From contig NZ_CP079946.1 of NCBI RefSeq assembly GCF_019968905.1, positions 496,001 to 560,000 of the forward strand: DNA of 64,000 nt, written 5' to 3'. The position numbers and the translations under genes are program-made. Position 1 is the first letter of the stretch. Each line of letters starts with the position of its first letter. A model generated the notes under the pieces. That model was not told the origin of the DNA and did not search any database. It saw nothing but the letters and a program-made list of their open reading frames with translations. Positions 48,149 through 56,349 of the stretch are shown piece after piece. This stretch comes from Corallococcus sp. EGB (GTDB lineage: Bacteria > Myxococcota > Myxococcia > Myxococcales > Myxococcaceae).

Positions 48149-48763
48149 GGCACCGCGGTGTTGCTGTGCTCCGCCCTGTGAGTGGTTCCGGGGCGGAGGT
48201 GTCGTCGCTGGCCGAGGTGCGGACGGTTGCGCTGGAACCCTCCGCCCCAGTGACTCCCTATTGGGGCCCGGGTGTCACATGTCGTGCTTGTTCAGGTCGA
48301 GCACGAGCATCGTCTCAATGCTTCTTCAGACTACTGCGCGGCAAGCCATGACCGCGACTGGCTCGTGCGTGGAGGCTGCCTCCGAACTGGGCAGGACCTG
48401 GCCAAAGGCATCGGGTCCAGGCTCCGCGGAGACTTGACTGTCGCTCGTTCGTGGACGCACCGCAGTCGTCCTCCACCCAGCTCTGCATGCGAACTGCGTG
48501 AAGCCGTGCGTCGCAGGCGCGCCGCGCCTTCCCTGTCCATCGAGCGTCAGAGATGCGGGAACGGTGGCGTCCACGAAACGAGATGGGCATCTACAGTCCA
48601 GCCTGTAGGGCCGGGACGGCGCTCGGAACAACGCAGCTTCGGGCATTGGCTCATGTCTTGCTGACAACTTCCCGTGTTCCTGGGAGGCGCCAGGAAGGCT
48701 CGGTGTATCGACCTTCATTACGCACCGACTGAGTCCTGAGCCAAGCACAGGCTTTGGGATCTA
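48149..48763. other. Intergenic region of unknown origin next to IS5
   Basis: 615 bp with lower GC than the neighbours. A possible transcript-end stem (CTCCGCCC/GGGCGGAG, 48169-48198) follows ettA. Short open frames on both strands (for example plus 48272-48664) show no recognisable family and odd composition, so I do not call them genes. In the frame of the toxin remnant to the right of IS5 only about ten codons are open here before a TGA at 48730. Confidence 0.4.
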
Positions 48764-49628
48764 GAGCACATCTCATAACCGTGCTCGGAGCACTCGACGG
48801 GAGGCCAGCGGTTTGATCTACCGTTGGAATGCTGTTGACCAACGAGCAGTGGAGCGCCATCGAGCCGCTCATTCCTGAAGGCGAGCGCCGCCCCCCAGGC
48901 AAGCGGGGTGGGCGTCCGTGGGCTTCAGCCCGGCAGGTCCTGGACGGCGTGCTCTGGGTGCTTCGGACGGGGGCGCCGTGGGCGGACCTGCCTCGCCGCT
49001 TTCCTCCGTACCAGACCTGCCACCGGCGCTTTCAGCGCTGGGTGGAAGCGGGCGTGCTCCCGCGCATTCTCGCGGCGCTGAGACGAGACCTCGAGCAACG
49101 CGGCGGCATCGAGGACGTGGAGGGCTTCATCGACGGCACCTACGTGCCGGCGAAAAAAGGGGGGCCTGCGTCGGCAGGAGCCGTGCGGGGAACACCACGA
49201 AACTCATGGCGCTTGCAGACGGCGATGGTCTTCCACTCGCTGTCCATATTGCAGGCGGAAACCGATTCGACAGTGTGCTCACCGAAGGAACTCTCGACGC
49301 TGCTTTCGTGGAGAGCCTTCCTCCCCGACTGATTACCGACAAGGCGTGGGATGGGCGTGCCCTGCAACTGCGCTTGAAGCAAGAGCGCGGCATCGAACTC
49401 ATCGCGCCGAAGAGGAAGAACAGCCGACGCCATCAGGATGGCCGCATGTTGCGGCGCTACAAGCGACGCTGGAAGGTCGAGCGCCTCTTCGCGTGGCTCA
49501 AGCGCTGGCGCCGCATCGCAACGCGCTGGGAGCGGAAAGCCGAGAACTTCCTCGGCTTCGTCCAGCTCGGCTGCGTCATCCTTCTCCTCAGGTGGCTTCA
49601 CCCGAAGACTCGGTTATGAGATGTGCTC
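48764..49628 (+). mobile_element. Complete IS5-family insertion sequence (IS427-like group), 865 bp
   Basis: The ends are an 18-bp perfect inverted repeat, GAGCACATCTCATAACCG (48764-48781, and its complement at 49611-49628). The element is flanked by TA on both sides (48762-48763 and 49629-49630), the target duplication. The flanking bases make the visible symmetry 21 bp long. It carries a two-frame transposase joined by a frameshift at A6G6. It appears intact and could be active. The right end supplies an ATG (49621) in frame with the adjacent toxin remnant. Confidence 0.92.
48829..49619 (+). CDS. IS5-family transposase, expressed by -1 frameshift
   Basis: The first frame (48829-49332) starts at ATG 48829 and encodes the N-terminal helix region ('EQWSAIEPLIP', 'VLWVLRTGAPWADLP', 'CHRRFQRW') up to the first catalytic Asp in 'FIDGTYVPAKK'. 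Continuation needs a -1 shift at the run of six A and six G (49153-49164), after which the other frame reads 'RGACVGRSRAGNTTKLMAL', then the second Asp in 'LITDKAWDG' and the Glu in 'RRWKVERLFAWLKRW', ending at 49619. This slippery layout is standard for this IS group, so it is most likely programmed and not a decay mutation. The fused protein is about 263 residues. Confidence 0.9.
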
Positions 49629-50493
49629 TAGCGTGACGTCCCTGGATGACGCGAAGCTGGTGCCGTCGGGGCACTACACGAATGACGTGGGCGAGAGTTC
49701 CGCGCCCTACCGTTCCAGCGTGACGTCCTTGCTGAACACTGTCTCGGGAGCGCTGAACTCTGAGAAGTTCTCCTGCGGCATCGATGTGACATGCCACCTC
49801 GCCAGGGCGGGTGCGAACTGGCACCTCGGTAACCTGCTTGAGGCTTCTCAGACCTACGATCACTATGCTCCCGTCAGCTCGTTCGCCGCGACCTCTCTGA
49901 CTGTCAATCACTTCATCCCATTCGTGGACGCGGGGGAGAGCGTCAACAAGGTGAAGCCTGGATGCACTTCTGGCGGTTTTGGACAGTGCGCCTCGGGAAT
50001 CGCAAAGGCTGGTGGCCATACATTGTTGGCGGGTGCGGCAATCTACGGAATGGCGTCCACCGTTGGCGGCGTTGTCTCGAAAGGAACATCTCTCCTTTCG
50101 AAGGGAGCAGTAAAAGACGTTGCCAAAGGCGTGACAGAGTTTACTGCTCATGTACAGGGAGGGGGCGGTGTCATGGCGCAGCTTGGAGAAGACGGCTTTG
50201 TTGATCTATGGATCAAGAAGGCTCCTGGAACTCCGAGTGGTGGTCAAATGTTCCGGGAGGCTCTTGCCGCCTTCGGTGAGCGAGTCAAAGGGGTGCGAGG
50301 GACATGGATCAACTCCGCGGATATGGGAGATAAATTCAGGGCGTTCAAGCTGGCCGAGAGAGGATTGCTGTCGCCAGAGGATGCTGCACAATCTGGGACA
50401 TTTACGGGAAAGATGTCTCTGAAGGCAGGGTTCAACAAAGTGCGGGTGTTGCTTAACGATGTTGACAAGGTGGTTGTGGAGTTTACCCAATGA
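49621..50493 (+). pseudogene. IS-truncated polymorphic-toxin-like C-terminal fragment
   Basis: An ORF of about 290 codons that enters the window's IS5 right end in frame; ATG 49621 lies inside the inverted repeat, so the true N-terminus is lost. The composition is less GC-rich than the neighbours. Visible parts: a Cys-containing N-terminal region ('SCGIDVTCHLARAGANWH'), an Ala/Gly-rich hydrophobic central region ('GHTLLAGAAIYGMASTVGG') of the pre-toxin/membrane-crossing type, and a soluble C-terminal domain from about residue 195 ('GTPSGGQMFREALAAFGERV', ending 'VLLNDVDKVVVEFTQ'). The stop overlaps the next small gene by 4 nt, as in toxin-immunity pairs. No RHS repeats remain upstream. Toxin identity is inferred from layout, not from a known catalytic motif. 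Confidence 0.55.
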
Positions 50494-50756
50494 ACGACGA
50501 GGAGGTTTTGAACGCGCTTCGCGTGAAAGAAAAGCTGCTGACCCCTGTGGAACTCGCAGAACTGCTGGGAAGCATGCTTGAGGGTGGGGTCTCTCACAGT
50601 GCGATTGTTTCGTATTTCAAGAGAGCATTCCCATCCATCCCTCTGAGGGTCTTGCTGGAGTCAGGACTGTGGTGGAGAGTCGGAAAGGGAAGGCTTAGCG
50701 ACCAAGGCTTTAATGAGCTCTTGAGGCCTTGGGTGGGACGGGTGGTTGACACGTGA
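50490..50756 (+). CDS. Small immunity-like protein
   Basis: An 88-residue mainly helical protein (ATG 50490 overlaps the toxin-like stop as ATGA). The sequence 'LLTPVELAELLGSMLEGGVS' and 'LRVLLESGLWWRVGKGRLSD' shows no signal peptide or membrane segment. The tight overlap and low GC shared with the upstream ORF make it the likely cognate immunity protein, but no known immunity family was recognised. It is intact even though the toxin-like ORF is truncated, as expected if loss would be harmful. No gene follows on the same strand. Confidence 0.55.
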   Translation: MNDEEVLNALRVKEKLLTPVELAELLGSMLEGGVSHSAIVSYFKRAFPSIPLRVLLESGLWWRVGKGRLSDQGFNELLRPWVGRVVDT

Positions 50757-51204
50757 CCACTGCTCGCACTGGTGAGGACATCAGGTCGTCCAACAGGCCC
50801 TGACTAAAGGGCGGACCGGGCTGGTCAGGGGCGAGGGGCGTCTCCGGTGTCCCAAGGAACTCAGCCGCTCCGGTCGCCTCAGCGCTTCTTGAACGTGTCC
50901 CTCCGCGCGGCCCACCAGTCGCGCCACTCCTGCATTGCTGCCTCCCTTTCGGCCCGCGGACCCGCGGGCTGGAAGTGGAGTCAGGTGGACGTCGCGTCCC
51001 TCAGGCACATCTCCGCCAGGAAGCGTGTGCGGACGTCCTCGCTCTCCAACAGGTCGATGAGCTCCGGGATGGTGTGCCTTCCCATCGCCTCCCTCGCCCG
51101 TGCGAACTGCTTGGAATCCTCGTAACCGTCCGGCCAGTGACGTGCCGGAAGGATTGAAGACGGACCACGACCGTGCTCAGCGAGCGCCGCGAGGAGCGAG
51201 TTGG

Positions 51205-52704
51205 TCAGGGACTGGGCTGGAGGGGTGACTCGGGCGGGTCAGCGGCGCGTCGCCGCATCCACTCGTGAGGTAGCAACTCACCGATGCGCGAGTACGGGTG
51301 CGTCTGGACGCGCAACAGGACATCCGCGAGGTAGGCCTCGGGATTGACCTGGTTGGCCTCGCAGGTGGCGACGAGAGCGTAGAGGCCGGCGAGGTTCTGC
51401 CCTGCGGCCTCGTGGCCGACGAAGAGGAAATTCTTCCGGCCCAGGGCGGCCTTGCGCAGCGCCGCCTCGGAGCGGTTGTTGTCCAAGGGCAGACGCGCGT
51501 CAGAGACGAAACGCGCCAGGGCGTCCCACTGCTTGAGCGCGTAGGAAAGGGCCTGGCCCATGGGGCCCCTGGGCAGGTGGCGTGGGGCCTGGGATTCCAT
51601 CCACGCACGCAGCGCAGTGAGGACGGGGAGACTTTGCTGCTGGCGCAGCGCTTGGTGCGCGTCCGTGCGCACGACGCCCGCGTCGCGGGCCAGCGCCTCC
51701 ACCCGGTAGAGGGCCAGAATGAAGTCCAAGGCCTCGCGGGCCTCGGGCGCGGTGGGCAGCGCGTCGAAGAAGCGACGCCGCACATGCGCCCAACACCCGA
51801 CGCGGACGCGCCCTTCGGGCAGCGTCACCGCGTTGTAGCCGGTATAGGCATCCACGACGAGGGCGCCCCGGGTGCCGCCCAGCACGTCCTCGGGCGTCGT
51901 GCTGGCCCGGCCGAGGCTGAAGCGGTAGCCGATGAGCCACTCGCCCGTGGGCGTCTGGGTGAGGAAGGTCCAGAGGTAGCCCTGGCGTGTCTTCTTCACG
52001 TCCAGCACGCGCATGGGCGTCTCGTCGGCCCACACCACGTCCGCGGACGCAATGCACTGCAGGAGGTGCTGCGAAAGAGGAAGCAGCACCGAGGCGGCCT
52101 GGTGGAAGAGGTCCGTCAGCGTGCTGCGACTCATGGGCACGCCGCCTCTCTCCACCCGCTGGGCCAGCCGGTGCAGGGGCATGGCGTCCGCGCACTTGGA
52201 CGTCACCACGTGGGAGAGGAAGCCCGGGCCGTACTCGCCCCTGTCCACCACCCGGGCCGGAGGCGGGGCGGTGACGACGCCCCGGCCGCACGCGCACGCC
52301 AGCACCTCCTGCACGTGCACCTGCTTCTCGAAGCGGGCGGGCACGTACTCGTACACCACCGAGGTTTTGCCCTTGCCCAGGGGCCTCAAGTCCTCGCTGC
52401 CGCACGCCGGGCAGTGGCGCTCCTCGGCCGGCACCGCGTGGCGAATCTCCCGCGCCGGGGCCCCCTCGGCCTTGCGGGCGGCTCTCTCTTGCCGCTTCTC
52501 TTTCGCGGCCTCGGCCTGGGCCGCCGTCGAGTCCGTGGCTCCACGCAACTCGGCGGCCACCGTCGGCAGCTTCTCCGTCCTCCTGCCGAAGACGTGACGC
52601 TCCAGCGCCGCCATCTTCGCCTCCAGCGACGTCAGGCGCTCCTTGAGCTCTTCGGCCTCTTCGCGCCAGGGGCAGAAGTGGTCTTGGGGAAGCTCACGGG
52701 GCAC
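51205..52704 (-). CDS. tnpC: IS66 transposase (TnpC)
   Basis: A 499-residue DDE transposase. The N-terminal coiled coil ('LKERLTSLEAKMAALERHVF' plus 'GRRTEKLP') and zinc-ribbon-like 'RHCPACGSEDLRPLG' with 'ACGRGV' precede the catalytic core: 'DVVWADETPMRVLD', 'GALVVDAYTGYN' and a Glu in the 'PLDNNRSEAALR' region. The terminal 'NFLFVGHEAAGQNLAGLYAL' is a family hallmark. Third gene of the IS66 operon; no frameshift or stop interrupts it. Confidence 0.95.
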   Translation of the reverse strand: MPRELPQDHFCPWREEAEELKERLTSLEAKMAALERHVFGRRTEKLPTVAAELRGATDSTAAQAEAAKEKRQERAARKAEGAPAREIRHAVPAEERHCPACGSEDLRPLGKGKTSVVYEYVPARFEKQVHVQEVLACACGRGVVTAPPPARVVDRGEYGPGFLSHVVTSKCADAMPLHRLAQRVERGGVPMSRSTLTDLFHQAASVLLPLSQHLLQCIASADVVWADETPMRVLDVKKTRQGYLWTFLTQTPTGEWLIGYRFSLGRASTTPEDVLGGTRGALVVDAYTGYNAVTLPEGRVRVGCWAHVRRRFFDALPTAPEAREALDFILALYRVEALARDAGVVRTDAHQALRQQQSLPVLTALRAWMESQAPRHLPRGPMGQALSYALKQWDALARFVSDARLPLDNNRSEAALRKAALGRKNFLFVGHEAAGQNLAGLYALVATCEANQVNPEAYLADVLLRVQTHPYSRIGELLPHEWMRRRAADPPESPLQPSP

Positions 52705-52750
52705 CGGGCTTCAACACCCCGCCGCCGCGCCGTGTCCCGGGCCGGGCACG

Positions 52751-53116
52751 TCAGGTGCCCGGACGCCCGGGAGGCGTCCAGGCGGGCTGGCGCCTCACCT
52801 GGGCCACGTCGATGCCGTCCAGCAGCATGGCCAACTGCGTGGCGTCCAGCGTCACCGCCTGCGCGCCCGCGTCCACCGGCGGCAGCCGGAAGCGGCCCGT
52901 CTCCAGCCGCTTGTACAGCAGCACGAAGCCGCCCCGGCTCCACGTCAGTACCTTGATGCGGTCGCCCCGCCTGGAGACGAAGGCGAAGAGGTGCCCCGAG
53001 TAGACGTCCTCGCCCCATGCCGTGCGCACCAGCGCCATGAGGCCGTCAATCGACTTGCGCATGTCCACCGGCTCCATCGCCAGCACCACGCGCACCGACG
53101 CAGGCAGGGCGAACAT
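52751..53116 (-). CDS. tnpB: IS66 accessory protein TnpB
   Basis: A 121-residue protein with the family core 'VVLAMEPVDMRKSIDGLMAL', 'VYSGHLFAFVSRRGDRIKVL' and 'GGFVLLYKRLETGRF'. IS66 TnpB (Orf2) is required for transposition of IS66 elements, with unknown biochemistry. It starts 4 bp after the tnpA stop, so translation is coupled, and ends 46 bp before tnpC. Confidence 0.93.
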   Translation of the reverse strand: MFALPASVRVVLAMEPVDMRKSIDGLMALVRTAWGEDVYSGHLFAFVSRRGDRIKVLTWSRGGFVLLYKRLETGRFRLPPVDAGAQAVTLDATQLAMLLDGIDVAQVRRQPAWTPPGRPGT

Positions 53117-53120
53117 CGCT

Positions 53121-53432
53121 TCAGCGCCCCAACGCGGCGACGAGCCGGGCCACGTAACCGACGTCGGTACCTACCGCGAATCGCACCCGCGCTCCGCTCG
53201 TGGCCACCACCACCAGGGACTCCGGCGCCGCGGGGGCGCTCGCCACTCGCACCGGCAACAGCCGCACGGCTTCCGCTCGCGATGGAGCGGACCGCCGATG
53301 CCGGTACACCCACGACTGCAACGTGCTCAGCCGCATGCCGTGCGCCAACGCGAACTCCCGCTGCGTCTGCCCGCTCGCCTCAAAGGCCTCCGCGATGCGC
53401 GCCCACTCCGGCTTCTCCACCTGCTTCGCCAT
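53121..53432 (-). CDS. tnpA: IS66 accessory protein TnpA
   Basis: A 103-residue helix-turn-helix protein ('WARIAEAFEASGQTQREFAL', then 'AHGMRLSTLQSWVYRHRR') with a beta-rich C-terminus. ATG 53432 (MAKQVEKPEW) is preferred over a start 15 codons upstream that lies in the inverted-repeat end. First gene of the element; it probably binds the IS ends. Confidence 0.88.
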   Translation of the reverse strand: MAKQVEKPEWARIAEAFEASGQTQREFALAHGMRLSTLQSWVYRHRRSAPSRAEAVRLLPVRVASAPAAPESLVVVATSGARVRFAVGTDVGYVARLVAALGR

Positions 53433-53646
53433 GCCCAGCAGCGTCCGCCGCGCCCCGCTACCCCGGCAATCCCTCACGGCACGTCGTTGGCCGGACGGTT
53501 ACGAATCCTCCGCCATGACGCGAGTGTTCCCACTCCGGGCCTCCCGCGCGAGCCCCGCTGGTAGACACTGTTCCCCACCGGGCTTCTAGGGCGCGGGCGG
53601 GGCCGCTATGGTCCCTCCCCAGCGGAGGACTCGCCCGCCAGGAGCC

Positions 53647-54807
53647 ATGAACTTCGTCTTCATCTCCCCTCACTTCCCCTCCCAGTACTTCCACTTCGCC
53701 ACCGCGCTGCGCGAGCGTGGCGTGACCGTCCTGGGCATCGGCGACACTCCCTACGAGTCCCTGCGCCACGAACTGCGCGAAGCCCTGCGCGAATACTTCT
53801 TCGTCCCCAGCCTCAATGACTCGGACGCCCTGCTGCGCGCCACCGGCTACCTCACCTGGCGCCATGGCCGCATCGACCGCATCGAGTCCCTCAACGAGTC
53901 CTGGCTGGAAGTCGAAGCCCGCCTGCGCGAGGACTTCCACGTGTCCGGCCTCCAGCCCTCGGACATCCTCAAGCTGCGCTCCAAGTCCGGCATGGCCGAG
54001 GTCTTCCATGCCTCCGGCGTCCCCCACCCGGACCTGCTGCGCGTGCGCGACGCGGAGCAGGTGAAGACCTTCGCCGCCCGCGTGGGCTACCCGCTCGTGC
54101 TCAAGCCCGACGTGGGCGTGGGCGCTGCCCATACCTTCAAGGTCGCCAGCGACGCGGAGGTGGACGCGGCGCTCGCCCACCCGCTGCCCACGTCCTATGT
54201 CGCGCAGCCCTTCGTGCGCGGCACCATCGTCACCTACGACGGCATCGTGGACCGCCACGGCGTCATCGTCTTCAACCTCAGCCACGAGTACAGCGATGGC
54301 GGCATGGAGACCGTCACCGAACAGCGCGACATCTCCTTCTGGAGCCTTCAGCACATCCCCGCCGCGCTCGACGTGCTGGGCCGTCAGGTCGTCGCAGCGT
54401 TCGGCCTGCGCGAGCGCTGGTTCCACCTGGAGTTCTTCCGCCTGCCTGATGGCCGCTTCGTCGTGCTGGAGGCCAACCTCCGCCCGCCCGGCGGCTTCAT
54501 GACGGACATGATGAACTACACGTGCGACATCGACGTGTACCGGCTCTATGCCCGCGTCGTGACGGGCGACCCGGTGGCGGACTTCCAGTACACGCCGCGC
54601 CACCACGTCTGTCATAGCGCCCGCCGTCACGCGCGCCGCTACCGCCACACGCATCAGCAGATCGTGGAGCGCCTGGGCAGCTCCCTGCTCGTGCACCGCG
54701 AGCTGCCGCCCATCTACCACTCGCTCCTGGGCGAGGAGATGTACCTCACGCGCCACCCGGACATGGAATCCATGCGGGAGGCGGTGCGCTTCATCCAGGC
54801 GACGTGA
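53647..54807 (+). CDS. ATP-grasp domain protein of unknown substrate
   Basis: A 386-residue protein. ATG 53647 begins the 'NFVFISPHFPSQYFHFATAL' pre-ATP-grasp lobe. The ATP-grasp part has 'GYPLVLKPDVGVGAAHTFKV' (ATP-binding Lys and glycine-rich loop), 'YVAQPFVRGTIVTYDGIVD' and the metal-binding strand 'FFRLPDGRFVVLEANLRPPG' (Glu and Asn). Such enzymes form amide or thioester bonds between an amino acid and a carboxylate. It stands alone, convergent with the DUF2378 gene 3 bp away, so the partner or product cannot be inferred. The C-terminal 'HARRYRHTHQQIVERLGSSL' extends beyond the core. Confidence 0.8.
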   Translation: MNFVFISPHFPSQYFHFATALRERGVTVLGIGDTPYESLRHELREALREYFFVPSLNDSDALLRATGYLTWRHGRIDRIESLNESWLEVEARLREDFHVSGLQPSDILKLRSKSGMAEVFHASGVPHPDLLRVRDAEQVKTFAARVGYPLVLKPDVGVGAAHTFKVASDAEVDAALAHPLPTSYVAQPFVRGTIVTYDGIVDRHGVIVFNLSHEYSDGGMETVTEQRDISFWSLQHIPAALDVLGRQVVAAFGLRERWFHLEFFRLPDGRFVVLEANLRPPGGFMTDMMNYTCDIDVYRLYARVVTGDPVADFQYTPRHHVCHSARRHARRYRHTHQQIVERLGSSLLVHRELPPIYHSLLGEEMYLTRHPDMESMREAVRFIQAT

Positions 54808-54810
54808 GCC

Positions 54811-55389
54811 TCACGGCTCCTGCTCCCAGGTGAGCGCGTACTCGGTGCGCTCCCCGTCGTCGTACAGCTTCGTCGCGCGAGGCGCCTTCGCGCCGCCCAC
54901 TGCCAGCAGGGACTCGAAGAGGGCCTCCGCGTAGCCGGGCCCCCTGAGGCTCGAGTTGAAGTGCAGCTCGAAGTGCGCGGGGCCGCGCTCCACGAGCGTC
55001 ACCTCCGTGTAGTTGTCCGTGGCGCGCAGCACCTCTGGAATGCGGTGCACCACGCGCCGGGGGCCCAGCATGCGCACCACGCCCATCACCCCGCGCCCCA
55101 GCAACGTGGCCCCGTAGCCCTCCACGTGCGCCCGGGCGAGCCGGGCATAACCCTCCGCCAGAGGCAGGCCCGGGTACACCTCTTCGACGATGATCTCCAG
55201 GCACCGCGCCCAGAGCGGCACGGGGTAGAGCGGCAACAGCGGCCGGTCGAGGTCCACGCCCGCCTGCTTCAGCCGTTCCCGCAGGCGGGGGGACACCTGA
55301 CCTCTCAGGCCGTGCTGGAGCAGGCCTTCCACGACCTGCACGTAGACCTGCCGCTGTTCGGGCGGCACCGAGCGGGGCCGGCGCGTCAC
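54811..55389 (-). CDS. DUF2378 (Myxococcus TIGR02265-type) protein
   Basis: A 192-residue protein of the family known mainly from Myxococcales. Hallmarks: 'LRGQVSPRLRERLKQAGVDL', 'LPLYPVPLWARCLEIIVEEV' with 'YPGLPLAEGYARLARAHVEG', and 'GRGVMGVVRMLGPRRVVHRI'. Myxobacteria carry several paralogues and the function is unknown. It is 10 bp downstream of the esterase gene on the same strand, so the two form an operon. Its stop is 3 bp from the convergent ATP-grasp stop. Confidence 0.88.
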   Translation of the reverse strand: MTRRPRSVPPEQRQVYVQVVEGLLQHGLRGQVSPRLRERLKQAGVDLDRPLLPLYPVPLWARCLEIIVEEVYPGLPLAEGYARLARAHVEGYGATLLGRGVMGVVRMLGPRRVVHRIPEVLRATDNYTEVTLVERGPAHFELHFNSSLRGPGYAEALFESLLAVGGAKAPRATKLYDDGERTEYALTWEQEP

Positions 55390-55399
55390 GGAAGAAGAC

Positions 55400-56173
55400 T
55401 CACCCGAGCAGCCACTGCATGGCGGCCGGAAGCCGGCGCTGCCAGTCCTTCTCGTGGTGCTCCCCGCCGGGCTCCAGCACGAGTGACACCTCGTGGTCCG
55501 CGTAGCCCAGGCGCTTGAGGTGCTGGAAGAAGTCGCGCGTACCCTGGCCGTAGTTCAGCGGCAGGCCGCCTGCGTGGATGAACTCGGAGTCGCCCGCGTC
55601 CAGGTAGATGCGCGTCCAGCGGCGGCTGTGCTCGCGCCACGCGTCGAACAGGCGGCCCTGGCTCCACATCACCGTGGGCGACAGCGCGCCGATGCGTCCG
55701 AACACCTGCGGGAACTTCCACCCCAGGTACAGCGAGATGAGCCCGCCCAGCGACGAGCCCATCGCGCCGGTCCACTCGCTGCCCTGGCGCGTGCGGTACG
55801 TCCGGTCGATGTATGGCTTGAGCTCCTCCACGAGGAAGCGCCCGTAGGCCTCGCCACGCGCGGACACGCCGTTGCGCGGCTCGTCCCACGGCGAGTACTC
55901 CTGGAAGCGGCCGGGACCGGAGTCCACCGCGACGATGATCCACGGCTCCATCCGCCCCGCCTGGACGTTCTCCTCCGCGACGCGGTTGGCGCACCACGTG
56001 TCGAAGACGGCGGACTCCGGATGCGCGAAGACGTTCTGCCCGTCGTGCATGTAGAGCACCGGGAAGCGGTGGGTCTGCCAGGCGTCGTAGGAGTCCGGCG
56101 TGTAGATGCGGACGGTGCGGTTGAACCCCTCCTGGGGAGAGGGGAAGTGGCGAAGGATGTGGACGTAGCCCAT
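55400..56173 (-). CDS. Esterase-family alpha/beta hydrolase (PF00756 type)
   Basis: A 257-residue enzyme. The nucleophile is the Ser in 'GAMGSSLGGLISLYLGWKF', with Asp in 'IYLDAGDSEF' and His in 'EPGGEHHEKDW' completing the triad. 'FPVLYMHDGQNVFAHP' supplies the oxyanion region. This group includes mycolyltransferase-like and iron-siderophore esterases (Fes/BesA). No signal peptide. ATG 56173 (MGYVHIL) is chosen; the frame runs on to 56227 without a ribosome site. It is the first gene of an operon with DUF2378. The substrate is unknown. Confidence 0.85.
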   Translation of the reverse strand: MGYVHILRHFPSPQEGFNRTVRIYTPDSYDAWQTHRFPVLYMHDGQNVFAHPESAVFDTWCANRVAEENVQAGRMEPWIIVAVDSGPGRFQEYSPWDEPRNGVSARGEAYGRFLVEELKPYIDRTYRTRQGSEWTGAMGSSLGGLISLYLGWKFPQVFGRIGALSPTVMWSQGRLFDAWREHSRRWTRIYLDAGDSEFIHAGGLPLNYGQGTRDFFQHLKRLGYADHEVSLVLEPGGEHHEKDWQRRLPAAMQWLLG

Positions 56174-56349
56174 GCGCTGTTTCTGGGGCCGGACGGGGCC
56201 GGCCTCGCGAAGATGTGGCCGCAGCATAGCCGCACCGGCCCACGCCCACGTGACGCACGCGAGACCGCCGTCCCTCGCCTGGACCCCGAGTCCCGAGAAG
56301 GGATGGGCCCCATGTCGTGACTTCTCTGTAGGGAAGGGTGGTCCCGCTC

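Larger units (their letters stand above)
51122..53502 (-). mobile_element. Complete IS66-family insertion sequence, 2,381 bp
   Basis: Ends are GTAACCGTCCGGCCA..GACGTGCCG inverted repeats (25 bp, 2 mismatches: 51122-51146 and 53478-53502). An exact 8-bp target duplication GAATCCTC flanks it at 51114-51121 and 53503-53510, the duplication length typical of IS66. It holds the three usual genes on the minus strand in the order tnpA-tnpB-tnpC, all intact, and so may be mobile. Confidence 0.95.
50879..53516 (-). pseudogene. Small HEAT-like gene split by IS66 and bearing an in-frame stop
   Basis: ATG at 53516 (MAED, then the IS66 insertion at codon 4-5) resumes at 51113 after the element. Removing the IS and one copy of GAATCCTC rejoins the frame: 'MAEDSKQFARAREAMGRHTI' followed by 'PELIDLLESEDVRTRFLAEM' and 'CLRDATST' to a TGA at 50981-50983. 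In the same frame the sequence goes on as 'LHFQPAGPRAEREAAMQEWR' and 'DWWAARRDTFKKR' to a second stop at 50879-50881. That tail looks like the end of HEAT-repeat proteins (Asp/Trp-rich 'AEREAAMQEWRDWW'), so the TGA may be a Trp-to-stop change. About 82 residues if intact. Function unknown. Confidence 0.65.

Noticed and set aside
48149..48763. RHS core upstream of the toxin-like fragment
   Set aside because: No YD-repeat or DPxG-type motif was found in any frame of this segment.
49153..49164. A6G6 run as a sequencing error in the transposase
   Set aside because: The frame change is a -1 shift at a classical slippery run and both halves are intact, as in programmed IS5-group frameshifts.
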